The notes beneath the pieces are model-generated. The model saw nothing but the letters and a program-made list of their open reading frames with translations, was not told the origin of the DNA and searched no databases. 64,000 nucleotides of DNA, from NCBI RefSeq assembly GCF_020520425.1, contig NC_079487.1, positions 88,665,141 to 88,729,140 of the forward strand. Reading direction: 5' to 3'. Below, one piece after another: positions 34,701 to 46,469 of the stretch. The stretch is from Spinacia oleracea (taxonomy: Eukaryota > Streptophyta > Magnoliopsida > Caryophyllales > Amaranthaceae). How positions within the stretch are numbered: position 1 is the first letter of the stretch; every line of letters begins with the position of its first letter. Both the position numbers and the translations under genes were made by a program.

Positions 34701-36088
34701 TTTCTTTTCTTGATGTGGGGACCGCGGCACTAATGGTAATTTCAAGTTCTTAATGACTTATTTTTCTGAATGGAAAGAGGGGGACGATTCTTCTGTATTT
34801 TCTATTTCTGTACAATCTATTTTACATAGATCCTATGTTGTACCAAGCAATAAAGTTGACACTTCAATTGTCTGGATCATTGTCCCCCTTTCTTTTATCT
34901 TTTTGTTCATGCTTTTTCTGTGTTCGGCCAAATATGCTTTGGTTGCACCTCAATTTACAAGATGCTACACTAGTACACTCTGAGATTGTAGCTGTAAGAC
35001 AGTATTTAGGAGTATCATGGACCTATTCATGGTCAGAAGTAATAGTCACATGTAAAGAATACTGGGATGTCTGGAAATTTTTCATCTTATGCCACTATTA
35101 TAAAGAATCTTTTTGTAAAATATGTCATATTCTTAAGGGATTGGGACAATGTAACCACTGACTATGACGGGGATAATATATATTCTCTTTGTTGTATATG
35201 CTCCATTTGTTGCATTTCATTGATAATTGGAAACAGATTCACCTTCTATTGTTTGGTTGTTTGCCAGGGCCTTTTCAACTCAATAGCGTATGGTCTTAAC
35301 TCTTCTGTGAGGCGGGCTATTTATGAGAGATTGGATCTGTAAGTCAAGGAAAACTACAAATATGTTATGCTGATAGAAAATTTATAAATGTCGAATGCAG
35401 AGTGCTAACTACTCTAGAAGAATTTTATACCTGATCTAATTACCGTGTGAATATTCCTCTGTTTGTTATTGGAGTATAAACTCGGTACAGTTTCAAGTAA
35501 CAAGTTAAGATGTATGTTTGCAATCGTCTTCTTTATCATTCCAAGCACGTAGTGCCATGATCCTATTTTCCTTCTCAAAAACCCCTTATTTATTTTAGTC
35601 GCGTGCTTTGTTGTACACCAAAGTAGACTTCGAGTATGGAGTTATGTACAACTGTCTGATTAATGTATGCCTAACCATCCACTTGGGGACTTGTACTTAC
35701 ACAAAGCGTATAAAAATCTCTGGCACGTTGGTCTAATTGCTAGGTGAGGTTACTTTGAGCTCATACCAGAAACTATCTGTGACAATGTAACATCATGTCC
35801 TCACCATATGTAGATTTTTCAAGTAGCACAGCTGCAGCTTGTGACTGCGGTTGAACCTATCCCCCTCCCCCTGGAACTTTGTTTCCAGAATACAATTTAT
35901 GTATCATAATGTTACAGGTCTTGATATATTAATATTGTGGTCTGATATATCTTATGCCTCAATTTCTCATCAGATTTTGGCCGGAGCAACTGAGAAGATT
36001 GGATCTGCCACTCCGGATTACAAAAGGCAGAGGGAAACAGGAAGAAAGTGAAATGGTTCCTCTAAAAATTCAGGAACAGCAACATTAG
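31749..36088 (+). CDS. GCR1: GCR1, seven-transmembrane receptor-like protein
   Basis: Coding exons: 31749-31931, 32458-32489, 32597-32766, 32945-33039, 33431-33532, 33669-33725, 34592-34735, 35268-35338, 35974-36088 (969 nt, 322 residues; from memory the Arabidopsis protein is 326). Recognised by ELRKFSFKLVFYLALSDMLC, CVASFLWTTTIAFTLHRTVV, FYAPLWGAILYNGFTY and RWGYYPLILIGSWAFGTINR, nearly as I recall GCR1. It has seven hydrophobic segments, with TM1 at residues 24-46. The family resembles cAMP-type receptors of Dictyostelium and acts at the plasma membrane; it was reported to interact with the G-alpha GPA1, but its receptor role is debated. The C-terminal tail is short and basic. Introns are GT-AG except intron 4 (33040-33430), which starts GC (AAG/GCAAGT); only that choice keeps the frame. 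An upstream in-frame ATG at 31710 would add 13 residues; I prefer 31749, where similarity begins. Confidence 0.93.
33803..34282. repeat. Tandem duplication in GCR1 intron 6
   Basis: A block of about 242 bp beginning 'agactgaagatggggttttg' (first copy from about 33804, second from 34046) is repeated head to tail with very few differences. A poly-G tract (33778-33789 and beyond) lies just before the first copy. The duplication lengthens intron 6 and does not touch exons. Confidence 0.85.
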
Positions 36089-36572
36089 TTTGATTCCTCT
36101 GGGCTGTGGTGTTGTGGATCATTTAGAGAACGGTATTGACATGTACATTTCTAGAACAGAATGTGACGGATGTTTAAAGGCACGAACAAAGGTATCCCAG
36201 TGTGATCTCTAGCACGTGAGAGCAGATGTTCACCTGGTGTTACAGACAATCAGTTGAGTTAATGTAAAAGAAAGTAGCTCTGCAAACTGAACGTTGTCAA
36301 AAGATACCTTCAACAGTTGCTGACAGTAGTGATTGGTTTTAGAAAGGAGAGTATCAACCCATTTTGGGTTATGTTAAGATGTAAAAGATTTTCAGGTCTT
36401 GGGAACTCTGTGAGGGTGTGGCATTTTTTTTATTTATTTACTGTTGACATCAGAGGAGAGCTATTGCATGAATCATAGGTTTTACTAACTCTATCAGTTA
36501 GTGAACTGAGTTGTATTTTCGTTTTATTTGATTATGTATCTTTTGATGTATGAAGGTTTTCAGTTACACAAA
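36089..36572 (+). other. GCR1 3' flank
   Basis: Follows the stop codon with no other gene. It probably contains the 3' UTR; the poly(A) site cannot be fixed by eye. Confidence 0.4.
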
Positions 36573-37131
36573 TCTATTCTAATATTTTAAAACACAATGT
36601 TTGCATGAAATGATGCCACGTGTCATCTGTTTTATATTATTTTATTTTTTGTTAAGGCCTTGTTCTTTGGAGTTGAACTGAACTGAACTGAATGCTCCTG
36701 AACTGAACTGAACTGAATGCTCCTGAACTGAACTTAACTTAACTTAACAGAATATTACCGAAATAAATAATAAATAATAAATTATTATTATTATTATTAA
36801 GTTAAATTTAATTGAATTAAACTGAACTGAACTGAATGCTCCTGAACTGAACTGTTAAATAAGTTCTGAAACTGAAATTAAGCCAAAAAGAACAGGGTCT
36901 AAATCATCATTTATATTCATCCTTTTCAATTCTCCTCCTTCATTAATTAGATATTCATTATATTTTAAAAATACTTTTATTTATTTCACATTCTAAATTT
37001 AATTTTATTATACTCCAAATGCTTTACATTTATTATTTCAAAATTTGCGTATTCAACTTTTATATTACATAAATTATGTAATCGAAATTTTAAATTAAGA
37101 AACTCGTGCATCGCACGGGGGTAAAAACAAG
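36573..37131 (+). mobile_element. Non-autonomous Helitron with a MITE inside
   Basis: Starts TCTATTCTAATATTTTAAAA after an A. It ends with a hairpin (cgtgcatcgcacg, 37107-37119) followed 12 bases later by CAAG, a decayed CTAG, and then T. It contains the ACGTGTCAT core also seen in the 13893 Helitron. The insert at 36656-36899 is a later MITE, so the Helitron proper was about 310 bp. Confidence 0.65.
36656..36899. mobile_element. Harbinger-like MITE with a 'ctgaactgaa' repeat
   Basis: The ends GGCCTTGTTCTTT and (reverse-complemented) GACCCTGTTCTTT match 11 of 13, with TAA on both sides (36653-36655, 36900-36902). Inside, ACTGA units are repeated many times, with an ATT/AAT microsatellite at 36765-36800. 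Length 244 bp. Confidence 0.6.
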
Positions 37132-37419
37132 TTCTGATTTAAAGGTGGTGGTGATGATTTACATCGGAGGTAAAGTCAAGTCAAAATGTTTAAAAGGTAA
37201 ACCGGTATAATGTAAAAGTTATCTATTGTTAGGGATAAAAATTTTCGCTTTAATAAAAATTATTCATTCAAAATCACTATATAAAGGTAACAATGTAACC
37301 TTCAAAATGTTTTTTATACTTCCTTCGTTCCATAAATATCGCACCATCTTGTTTTTTACACTATTCCCGCTAGCTAGACCTTTAGTCATCTTGTGTGATT
37401 CATACATGAGAAAATTGCA

Positions 37420-38915
37420 CTTCCTCCGTCTCTTTTTGTTCTTTACTTTTTGTATTTTGCACGCGTTTTAACGACTAATTAATGTGCATTAAGATTCATG
37501 TGCATTTTTTGTTTATTTTTTATTGATAATGTTTTCACTTTTATCAAAATTTTGATATTTGAAAAATGGGAAAATTTTAATGTCCTAATGGAAAAGTATG
37601 AGAGATTAAATGAAGCAAACAATTTATTTGGTTAAAATAATCATTGAACACAAATTTTGATAGAATATTAAAGCATTTATGTGATAATATAAAATGAAAT
37701 GTAAAGAACATTTTGGGACACTCAGAAAGAAAAACGTAAAGAACAAAAAGAGACGGGGGGAGTAGGGTTGAGCAAAACTATCTGAAAATCCGATTATCCA
37801 AAATCCGATCCGTATTTGATCCGATTTTTTGGATATCCGATCTGAAAATTGATTTTGGATTAGATATCCGATCCGAAAAGTTCGGATATCGGATACCTAT
37901 TTGGATATTGATTTTCATTATTTCGGATATCCGTTATCCGAAAAATACTCGAAACTCAAAAATGTTTCACTGAATTTATTTGTTATATGGGAAAATAATA
38001 ATTGGCAATCAACAGACTTAAAACCTTGTTTTTATTTACTTTATATATATATATATATAATCTTAATAAACCTAGAACTTTCTACCTCCTAGAACTTTCC
38101 GCCTCCCAACGCATACAACCCCCTTAATCTCTCCCACCAAACTCATACAAATTTACCACCTCCCCCCAACTCCGGGAAGTGATAAATTCAAGGAAAATTT
38201 TACTTCTTCCAAGGAAATCCACATTTTTTTAAAGGTGATTTCCTTGGAAGAAGTGAAATTCTTCCTTGGATTTATCATTTCCCCCCAACTCCCTCTCTCT
38301 CCCTCTAAATCCAACAATGCCATCCCTTTGAATCAATCCAATGAGGCCACATCTCATTGTCTCCTCTAAAATAAAGCTATAAATTTATATGAATTACTCT
38401 AAATATTTGCTTCTCCAATCTCCATTGCTGGAAATTCAAGAACAAAAGTTGATCTCTATGGCTGAAACATCAAATCCTTGGAACTGTATTATTAACAAGG
38501 AGCGAAACGGCAAAAGTTGCATATAGAGATTAGATTGTCTGATTAGAAAATTGGATACTATTTATTGGTTTGCTAGTTTGAAATAGATTAATTGATATGT
38601 ATATAATAGTTAGCTACTGTACTTGTTCAAGGAGAATTTGTTGTATTCTTGAATTATGTATCTCAAATTCATAATTTAAAAAAGTTTATTTCTTTATTTT
38701 GTATTTGGAAAATGCAATTGGTCGGAAACGAAGATGAACAAGGAAATGGAAAAAAAAAAAAAAAAAAATTGGATATTGGATATCCGGGATACCCGATCCG
38801 AAAATATTCGGATATTCGGTATTGGATATCCGAAAGTTTTCGAATCAGATACAAATATCAAATTTCACATTATACGGATACAGGTATCCGATCTGTGCTC
38901 AACACTAGGAGGGAG
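37420..38915. mobile_element. Inner Stowaway MITE, itself split by a hAT element
   Basis: The left end CTTCCTCCGTCTCTTTTTGT pairs with AACAAAAAGAGACGGGGGGAG at 37742-37762. The duplication is CA (37418-37419) on the left and TA (38916-38917) on the right, so one side has probably mutated. The hAT element sits in its last bases. The MITE itself is about 340 bp. Confidence 0.7.
37763..38907. mobile_element. Non-autonomous hAT-like element
   Basis: Ends are TAGGGTTGAGCA and, reverse-complemented, TAGTGTTGAGCA. The 8 bp flanks are GGGGGGAG (37755-37762) and GGAGGGAG (38908-38915), one mismatch. Both subterminal regions (37780-37945 and 38768-38895) are packed with GGATATCCG/ATCCGAT motifs in both orientations, likely transposase binding repeats. 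A TA microsatellite is at 38042-38060 and a poly-A at 38750-38768. No transposase. Confidence 0.75.
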
Positions 38916-39149
38916 TAGTCATGTGAGATCCTGTTAGATTCGTATTGATACATATTTTCTAAATATCAACTTTTATAATTTTTAGTTATACATAATTTGA
39001 GATATTAAATGTAAAGTATATGTTGGAAAGTGTAAAGTCAACCATGTTGCAATATTTAAGGAACGGGGGAAGTATAAAAGTTTTTTTTTTTTGAAGATAT
39101 ATAAAAGTTAATTAAAACATATAAAAATTTACAAAAATAAATAAATTAG

Positions 39150-39847
39150 GGCCCTGTTTGGTTAGGAGTTGTTAGCTAGATTGACTAGCTGTTAGCTATT
39201 TGTATTAGCTGGGTTGACCAACTAGTTGAATTAACTGCTTGTGTAAAAGTGTTTGGTAAATTAGTTGATAGATATGTTAGTTATTTAATATGTAAAATGA
39301 CAATTAAGGACATTGACATACTTTGTTTCTTATTAATATTAGACAAGTAGTTTATTGTGTTAACTAATTTCTCTTTTTGTTTTTGAATAAATAAAACAAT
39401 TTAAAAATAAATAAATTATTCTTAATTTAAATTTTTTAATAAATATATTATTTGCAAATAGAAAAATTACTAATGATATTTCAAGCATGATTGGAACAGC
39501 TTTCAATTGCTTCAAATTAAAGTACTAATATAAAATCTATTATAACAAAAACGAGTCTAGTAAATAGGGTGAAAGGAAGAAGGAAGTGTGAGAAAAATAA
39601 TGTAGGGTACCAAGGTTGGTACTTGGTAGTGGTTGTAATTATAGGCAATAGTAGGACAAAATAGTCATTTTTATTCACTTTCTCAAACATCTAATTGCAA
39701 AAAGCTCCTATATTGAGCATTTTCACCCCAAATTTTGTCCAAACCTCTCCTAACCAAACCGTTATAATTAGCTTTTTCTAAAGGTCAAACCTCTAATTCA
39801 CTCCAAAAAGCTTTTTTCCTCTAAAATTTCACCTAACCAAACAACCC
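39150..39847. mobile_element. MITE-like element with 'ctgtttggttagg' ends
   Basis: Left GGCCCTGTTTGGTTAGG and right, reverse-complemented, GGGTTGTTTGGTTAGG form inverted repeats. TAG flanks both sides (39147-39149, 39848-39850). Size 698 bp, non-coding. The termini suggest PIF/Harbinger, whose usual duplication is TTA/TAA, so TAG is atypical. Confidence 0.5.
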
Positions 39848-39918
39848 TAGGTAAAAGTAACCCAATGTACAATAAATTTACTGTACACCTAGTGTGTGTA
39901 AGATATTTTGTTTAAGTT

Positions 39919-40233
39919 ATGTCCGATGGTGGTGCTGAGGATATCATAAACGGAGTTTTTGTTTCAGTTATGTCTGATGGTGGTGTTGAGGATATCATAT
40001 ACGAAGTACTTGTATGCTCTAGGGTAGTGTTGGAAAAAAGGGGGAAAGCAAATCATTATATGATTTTTTTTACTAGTAAGATAAGGGATCCACCAGGAGT
40101 AGTTAAGAGAAATCCCTCAAACGAGTCTCATAAGATTTGGTTCCTAGATCATAGGGGGCGTGAAAAAGATATTATTATCCCTCCACCTAAATCAGGGTTA
40201 ATATATGTATATGATTATAATGTGAGGTTTTAA
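39919..40233 (+). CDS. Small unrecognised open frame, doubtful
   Basis: A 104-residue frame starts MSDGGAEDII and repeats the segment as MSDGGVEDII 17 residues later; the DNA is duplicated as well. The rest (SKIRDPPGVVKRNPSNESHK, then IWFLDHRGREKDIIIPPPK) is hydrophilic and I do not recognise it. There is no signal peptide or membrane segment. It lies alone between a MITE and CID7. It could be a gene fragment or chance. Confidence 0.2.
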   Translation: MSDGGAEDIINGVFVSVMSDGGVEDIIYEVLVCSRVVLEKRGKANHYMIFFTSKIRDPPGVVKRNPSNESHKIWFLDHRGREKDIIIPPPKSGLIYVYDYNVRF

Positions 40234-40239
40234 CATAAA

Positions 40240-40880
40240 ATGTTATAATTGAAAGTAAATGAAGAGATACATAATTAGCTAGCTAGTAGTAGCATACAAC
40301 ACAATTGAACTAGTAGTTGGCTTGTCAATAAGGGAGGTTTATCTTGACTTCTTATTTCCCCCTCCTATTCTTCACATGTCGTCAATCTACGCCTGCCGTG
40401 GACATAGATGGAAGTAAAAGGAGTCACTCCACTAGATGCTACATTAGTACAAGCAATAATCGAACACTTAATCTCAAGATATTTCCACTTTTTATCGTAC
40501 ATAGTTTGAAATTCCTAACTTGTACTTCTTAAAATCCAATATGTAATTTAATATATTTAGTTGTGTTATCATACAATTGAATTCTTCAATGAATGTTTTT
40601 TGTTAGTAAAAGTTGACGTATATTCAAATATTCATAGCACGAACCCAAATCTGGTGCGAAGATAAGACGAGGTAGATATGCGGCGAGTAGAGTGTACACA
40701 TTAGATATGCGAGTATGACATACGGAAAGGTCCAGCTGTTAAACGAGAAATTGATGTCGCCTCGTCCTTGTTGTGCGACGTTAATAACAAAAGATAAATA
40801 ATGTAAATGCTGACGATGAAAACTTGAAGAAATAGGCAAAATTAATAATGTAAAATATAAATAATAAATAAAAATATAAA
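40240..40880 (+). other. Intergenic, upstream of CID7
   Basis: AT-rich with no gene. 40850-40880 is A/T-rich with TATA-like words (ATATAAATAATAAATA, AATATAAAAAGG) just before the likely CID7 leader and may be its core promoter. Confidence 0.35.
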
Positions 40881-40884
40881 AAGG

Positions 40885-41719
40885 GGTGAGAACTGAGAAG
40901 AGTGAGGAGAGAGAAAGAGTAAGAGTAAGAGATAATACCCAGAAAAACCCAAACCCAAAAATAAGAGAGTTGTCAAAATCGAGTGGCGAACAAGGGTTGC
41001 AGCCTCACCAGCAGCAACAACAGCAGCTGTTTTCAAGGCTCTTTAACTACAAAGATTCAAACTCAATTCATTTTGTTTTTCTTTCATCAGATCAAAGAAT
41101 ACACAGGTTTTAATCTCTGAATTTTGGTGGAATTTCTGAAATTATAGAATGAATCCATATGAATTGGTGTACTTCGTCATCGACCTTCGTAAAGGTAAAG
41201 GTATAGATTTTATCGCCCGAGATCTCTTTTCTATTATTATTGGGAAAAAAATAAAAAATACTCGGTATTGCTAGTACTAATTACAGGTTTAGTATTAATT
41301 AATGCTAATTACCATGTGCTTACACTTTCTTTACGGGTTTTAATCTCAATTTTTATCGATTTATGTTGTCAGATTTATAGAGATCTTCTACTTTTTGTTT
41401 TTGTTTTTATTAATTTTTTTGATAGGTTTATCATCGAATTCACTTCATCATATTGACTTTAAATTTTAACAATTCTGTTCTTGTTTTGAGAATTCAGACT
41501 TTCCTCACATTTTTTAATGGAGAAATTTAAGATTTTTCTTACTAATTTGGTGTTTATTTGTTGCAATGTCAACAATTACAGTAATTAAGCTTACTTGCAT
41601 GTTCTATTGATGCACACAGGTTTTGGGTAATCCTTAGCAGGCTGCTGTTTTCTTTTCTTTTTCTTCTCGGAGTTCGATTTCTGTATTTTTATGTTAGTTA
41701 TCCCCCATATTCATAAAGA
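40885..41719 (+). other. CID7: CID7 5' leader with an intron
   Basis: A purine-rich, CAG-repeat-containing leader (about 40885-41106) ends in ACACAG/GTTTTAAT. An AG-rich acceptor near 41620-41641 (TGCACACAG or CTTAGCAG) would join it to the exon with the start codon at 41720. The exact donor and acceptor are inferred. Confidence 0.45.
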
Positions 41720-44700
41720 ATGAGCTTTTCCAATCAAGTGTCTTCTCCAACCACTCAAACCAAGCTCAGTATAGCAGCAAGGGGAACCTCTCTCAATCCA
41801 AATGCTGCTGAATTTGTTCCCTTCTCCCTTAGAACGCCTTCCGGGACTACTAGCAATGTCGATGTAGCTACGAAATTTCCTGCTTCTGGATCGTCTGGAA
41901 AACAGGTACTGGATCGATCAGAGTCCTCAATTTCAACTAATTCTGATGAAGAGGCCCGTCAGTATTGGCAGCAGCAACTACCTGATGACATCACTCCAGA
42001 CTTTAACGTCATTGGAGAGGACGAACACCATGGAGTTGGTAGCCTTTCACTTGCAGGCTTATCATTACATGGTGCTAGTGCTTATAAAATGAATGAGGCT
42101 CTCGAGTTAGCTGCTCATCATACAAATGGGGTTGCGCTTAGTGATAAGATGGGGTACCCAACTTCTGTCTACGGAGAAGATCCGTCATCAACAAGTTATA
42201 TTCAGAGAACCAGCAAGCCTTGGGAAATGCAACTTCTCAGTGCTGACCATCATTTTGGGAATGGCAGGGATGGGAACTCTTTTGATGAAATTACAAGAGG
42301 ACGAATTCCTAATGATATGGCAACTGAAGCTGCCTTAATAGAAAACAATGATATAAATCCTGTTGAGTTCCTGGCTTCACAATTTCCAGGTTTTGCTGCT
42401 GAAAGCTTGGCTGATGTATATTTTGCCAATGGATGTGACCTGAATCTGACAGTTGACATGCTAAATCAGCTTGAGGTATGCTTGGTTCTTCGTTTCAAAG
42501 CACACACTTCTTTAGTTATTGTTAATTAATCGTTTCACGAAGCATTACCAAGTTCAATAATCAGGATTCGTTTTGGCTTTTATGTGCTTACTCCTTTCTA
42601 AGATGTGTCTTTTATTGCAAATTAGTGCATGGTCAAATGAAGTAGGCATTGGCAATGATGCCTACTTCAAGGGGATCTTTTGTGGAGCTGAGTCTAATTT
42701 GGACAATCATGTCTTATCTATCAAATTTTAAATCATTGATGGTCTTCTAATTGTTAATCAGATCTAGAAAGATTTCTAGATCTGTCTGTATTGATATGTC
42801 AAAATCGTTTCGTTTGTTGGCCCTTTATTTAATTAGAGAAATGTAAATGTAACATGTAACTGTCATAAGATCACAGGCCTGTTAGGCTATAATAAATATT
42901 GTAATTGTATGACTAGATCACTCTCAACTCCTTGGGCAATGTCATGCATCTGAATATCTGGTTAGACAAGCTTACTATCAATGAACTACGTGACGTTGTT
43001 TGTATTAAATACAAGGTATTTACCATTTATACCCCCACCATAAATGCACAATGTAACCCTACATACTTTTTATTTACATCTTGTACAATCTTAGCTTCGA
43101 GGGGTGGCCTGAAGTGCATGAACTTTCTCTTTTCGAAAAACAGGTACAGTGGCAAATGAGAGGCGTGCCAAACTCAGACATGCCTTTAAATATAATTGTT
43201 TCCAGGTTACATGGCATTTCAAGGGAACTTTCTTTTAATAAATAAACTGATATAATTGTCCTTAGGCTAGTTTGACTCGTCCCATATATAATCAAAGGAT
43301 CACATTCTAATGGTACAATTAATTGTTGCTCACCCGAGTTTTACTTTTATTACTGTATATTCGGGGGTACATGAAAAGGATAAGAAAAGGGTAAATGAGA
43401 TTTGTAGATGAGGGTCAAGTGGGCGAGTAGTGATACTACCTCCTATCTCATTAAGTTTGCCCCATACCTTTTTTGGAGGAGAGAGGAAGAGATAAAAAGC
43501 TAGGAAAAAGACAAAGTCACAACCCCCCAGCTTTTACTGAACTCGTATAAAAGTGAAACAACTCCTTTGGGGGCAATCACAGTGGGACTGAGGGTGTCCT
43601 AATATGTGGTTTGCTACACTGTTTTCTTTCTGAATATTGTTTGACCGACATCAACATTCCGAAGACTCTTGCTTATCGTAGGGTTGGGTCGATAACAAAG
43701 TTGCTGTTTGCAATTACCTTGGAATTAACCATCCAGAATGAGACGAGAGTATTCCATTTGAAGTAAGATAGAAGCAGTGAGAGTAAGAAGCGTATACAAA
43801 AACAATTAATCCTGTGGCCCGCTTGGGAACATATCATTTTCTCATTACTATATGTGGGTCTCACCACCAAGGAATCTGTTAGGCTTCTTTTATTTAAGTT
43901 GTGACATCTAGGATTACTAGTTGCTCTATATCTTCTGTTTCACAATGTTTTGTGCCTATATATCTCGTGATATTTCCCTTAATCCATGATGCAATTTTTA
44001 ACTATCATTGTAGCTTCAAGTTGATGGAGCTTTTAATCAAAATATGAATTCGAAGACCTTATCAACTCCGAATCTGACATCAATGGATTTCCCTGCACTT
44101 CCTGTTCCAGACAAGACCAACCTGCGGAAATACACTGGAGATGAACTCCAGCAAAATGTTAATTCTTATGGATCCTCCGAGAAAGACAATATGCTTTTGT
44201 TTAGATCCAGTTCTTCCGTAAGTGCTAAAAGTGCCACTGATTTTGCTTCAGCTGTTCGTAAGTTGTCATCCCAGGATTCGTGCTTGTGGAAGTATGATAG
44301 AAGTGGTTCAGCTGATGTCGCCGTTGGTTCAAGTAGAAATTCTCATGCCCTTTCGGGCTCTTACCATGCTGGTGCTGGAAGAAGTGCCTATAGTGATAGG
44401 ATGCAGGGGCGTAGCTCTGCTCGAGCTGCTCCTGTTTGGCTTGAGACTGGAGATGCAGTTGGTAATGCCTTCTTCTTTTTAACCTTTTGGGTCTAACTGT
44501 CTCAAGTCTGTTTTACATTTCTAGATTAACACTGACCAATATTGTAGGCAACTTATATTCTGAAGTCCGTGGTGAAGCTCGTGATCATGCACGTGTACGA
44601 AATGTGTATTTCGAACAGGTAAGCAGATGAGCGGGCATTTTTTCTTTGCCATTTTTTCTTTGGAGGCCTTAGTTAGTATCTCTTATCTCTGGACATTGGC

Positions 44701-46469
44701 ATCTTGAGATACTTTGACAAATTCTTTGTGTTCAGCTGGATAGTAAATAGTTGTATTTATATGGGTATGGTTATGTACATTTGTTTTTCCTACCTTCCGT
44801 TAGGTAAGAGCCTCATTAGGGGTATTGAGGTTATAGTATTCCCAATTTTGCATAAAGACGGCACAAGGCCGTACTGTATGAGGACGTGCTCTGTGCTTAA
44901 TGTGGCCACTGGCCAGTGCTGTTGAATAAAAAAAACAGAGTTAATTATTATCAAGTTTTCGTGTAAATGGGTGTCATGAGAATATCCATTGAGTGTTATC
45001 CATTTCTATCAGTATATGCCGTCGAATATGGAGTGATAATGTCCTTATGGTGTGCACGTTTCTGCCACTTCTTCCAGTGTGGTTTGGCATTTGTCAAGGA
45101 TCAGCGAGCTTGAGAAAAGATGGATGAATGGTTCTTTTTGATTGTTGGTATGATCCATTCTGGACAATTGTGCTAACTTTTGGAAGTCCGAATGACACTA
45201 TGGGAAATGTTTTGAATGGATGCATTTGGCTGAATTAGTTAAGAGTGATGTATAGGCTAAAGTGAAGTGCTTCAGAAGCCTTTTCATCTGTCATTGTTAG
45301 TGGAACTAATCTACAGTTGAAAAAAAAAACAAGTGCACGTCTCTTCAGTTTTACAATTTTTTTTGTGGGAGTTGGGGCGGGGTCCGGGGGACTGGTGAGG
45401 CCCTTGTGTTGGTAGTTGAACTTAAGCACCTGAATTTCACTATTCACCATGCATTGCTGTGCATGAGTATTTTCAGTCATTCCATTTGTAATGCATATTC
45501 TTGGCAATTAGTTAATGTGTTTGTTATTTTCACTAATCTTACTGCTTTTAACCCTTTCTTAATTATTTTCATTATGCATTATCTGTATTGATCGAGGATT
45601 ATGTTATAATCTAATTTGTCAATTCAGGCTCGCCAGGCTTACATAGTGGGCAACAAAGCGTTAGCCAAGGAATTGAGTATGAAAGGACAGGTGCACAACA
45701 TGCAGATGAAAGCAGCTCATAACAAAGCTCAAGAATCCATATATCGTCAGAGGTTTGTTGTTTGAATGGAACTATTTCTGACCTAATCTAGCACGGAAGT
45801 TGTTTTTGTTAATGTATTCGGTGATGGAAGTAATCACGCAGAAATTAGTTAAAATGGCAGCGATCACTTGGCTATGACATAGCTGTTTAAAAGGAACTTG
45901 GTATGAAGGGTATATCTTGTCTAAATATGTTTTCACTTACTGGAAAAAAGTTTCCAGTTGCTTGCAAGTTGGTCTTCAACTTCATCGTTAACAAATTCCC
46001 GGCAGGGGAAATGTCTTCCCAGTTCCTTTCTTTCAAATTATGTTTTGAGATGCGCGACAACACTGATAATTCTAGTTTCATACTCTAACTAGACAGTATC
46101 GATTTATGGTTCAATGTTTTTGTTTGATCTTTCATATGTTATCTGACCTAGTGGGTATTATGCAGAAACCCAATTAGTCCAGACCAGCAGGGTGGTGGAA
46201 GATACCAGGAAAAGATGATAGACCTGCATGGACTCCATGTGAGTGAAGCTATCCATGTGCTGAAGCAGGAGTTGAGTGTGTTGAGGAATGCAGCAAGGTT
46301 GGCTGAACAGAGGTTACATGTTTATATTTGTGTTGGGACAGGACACCATACACGAGGTACTCGCACTCCTGCCAGGCTTCCCGTTGCTGTCCAGCGCTAC
46401 CTGCTTGAAGAGGAGGGTCTAGAGTACAGTGAGCCGCAGCAAGGGCTGCTTCGTATTGTGCTATACTGA
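41720..46469 (+). CDS. CID7: CID7, PABP-interacting protein with CUE and Smr domains
   Basis: Coding exons: 41720-42475, 44014-44461, 44548-44618, 45628-45752, 46166-46469 (1704 nt, 567 residues, the length I recall for Arabidopsis CID7). Domains: PAM2 motif SLNPNAAEFVPFSLR (residues 24-38), which in this family binds the MLLE domain of poly(A)-binding protein; CUE-like ubiquitin-binding segment NPVEFLASQFPGF to MLNQLE (213-252); DUF1771 helix (about 408-467, AYIVGNKALAKELSMKGQ); Smr domain (about 483-567) with DLHGLHVSEA and GTGHHTRG, the usual nuclease-type motifs. It is probably a cytoplasmic RNA-associated protein; its molecular activity in plants is not settled. All introns are GT-AG and frame-consistent. 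Its 3' end faces the convergent BRCT gene about 900 bp away. Confidence 0.93.
42638..42669. repeat. Perfect 12 bp hairpin in CID7 intron
   Basis: TGAAGTAGGCAT and its exact reverse complement ATGCCTACTTCA are separated by an 8-base loop. Too short for a miRNA precursor; likely a MITE remnant. Confidence 0.5.

Larger units (their letters stand above)
37319..39072. mobile_element. Outer Stowaway-like MITE, split by later insertions
   Basis: The left end CTTCCTTCGTTCCATAAATA and right end AATATTTAAGGAACGGGGGAAG form inverted repeats, flanked by TA (37317-37318, 39073-39074). Without its insert it would be about 260 bp, like its relative at 48275-48529 (255 bp). 37420-38915 is the insert. Confidence 0.75.
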
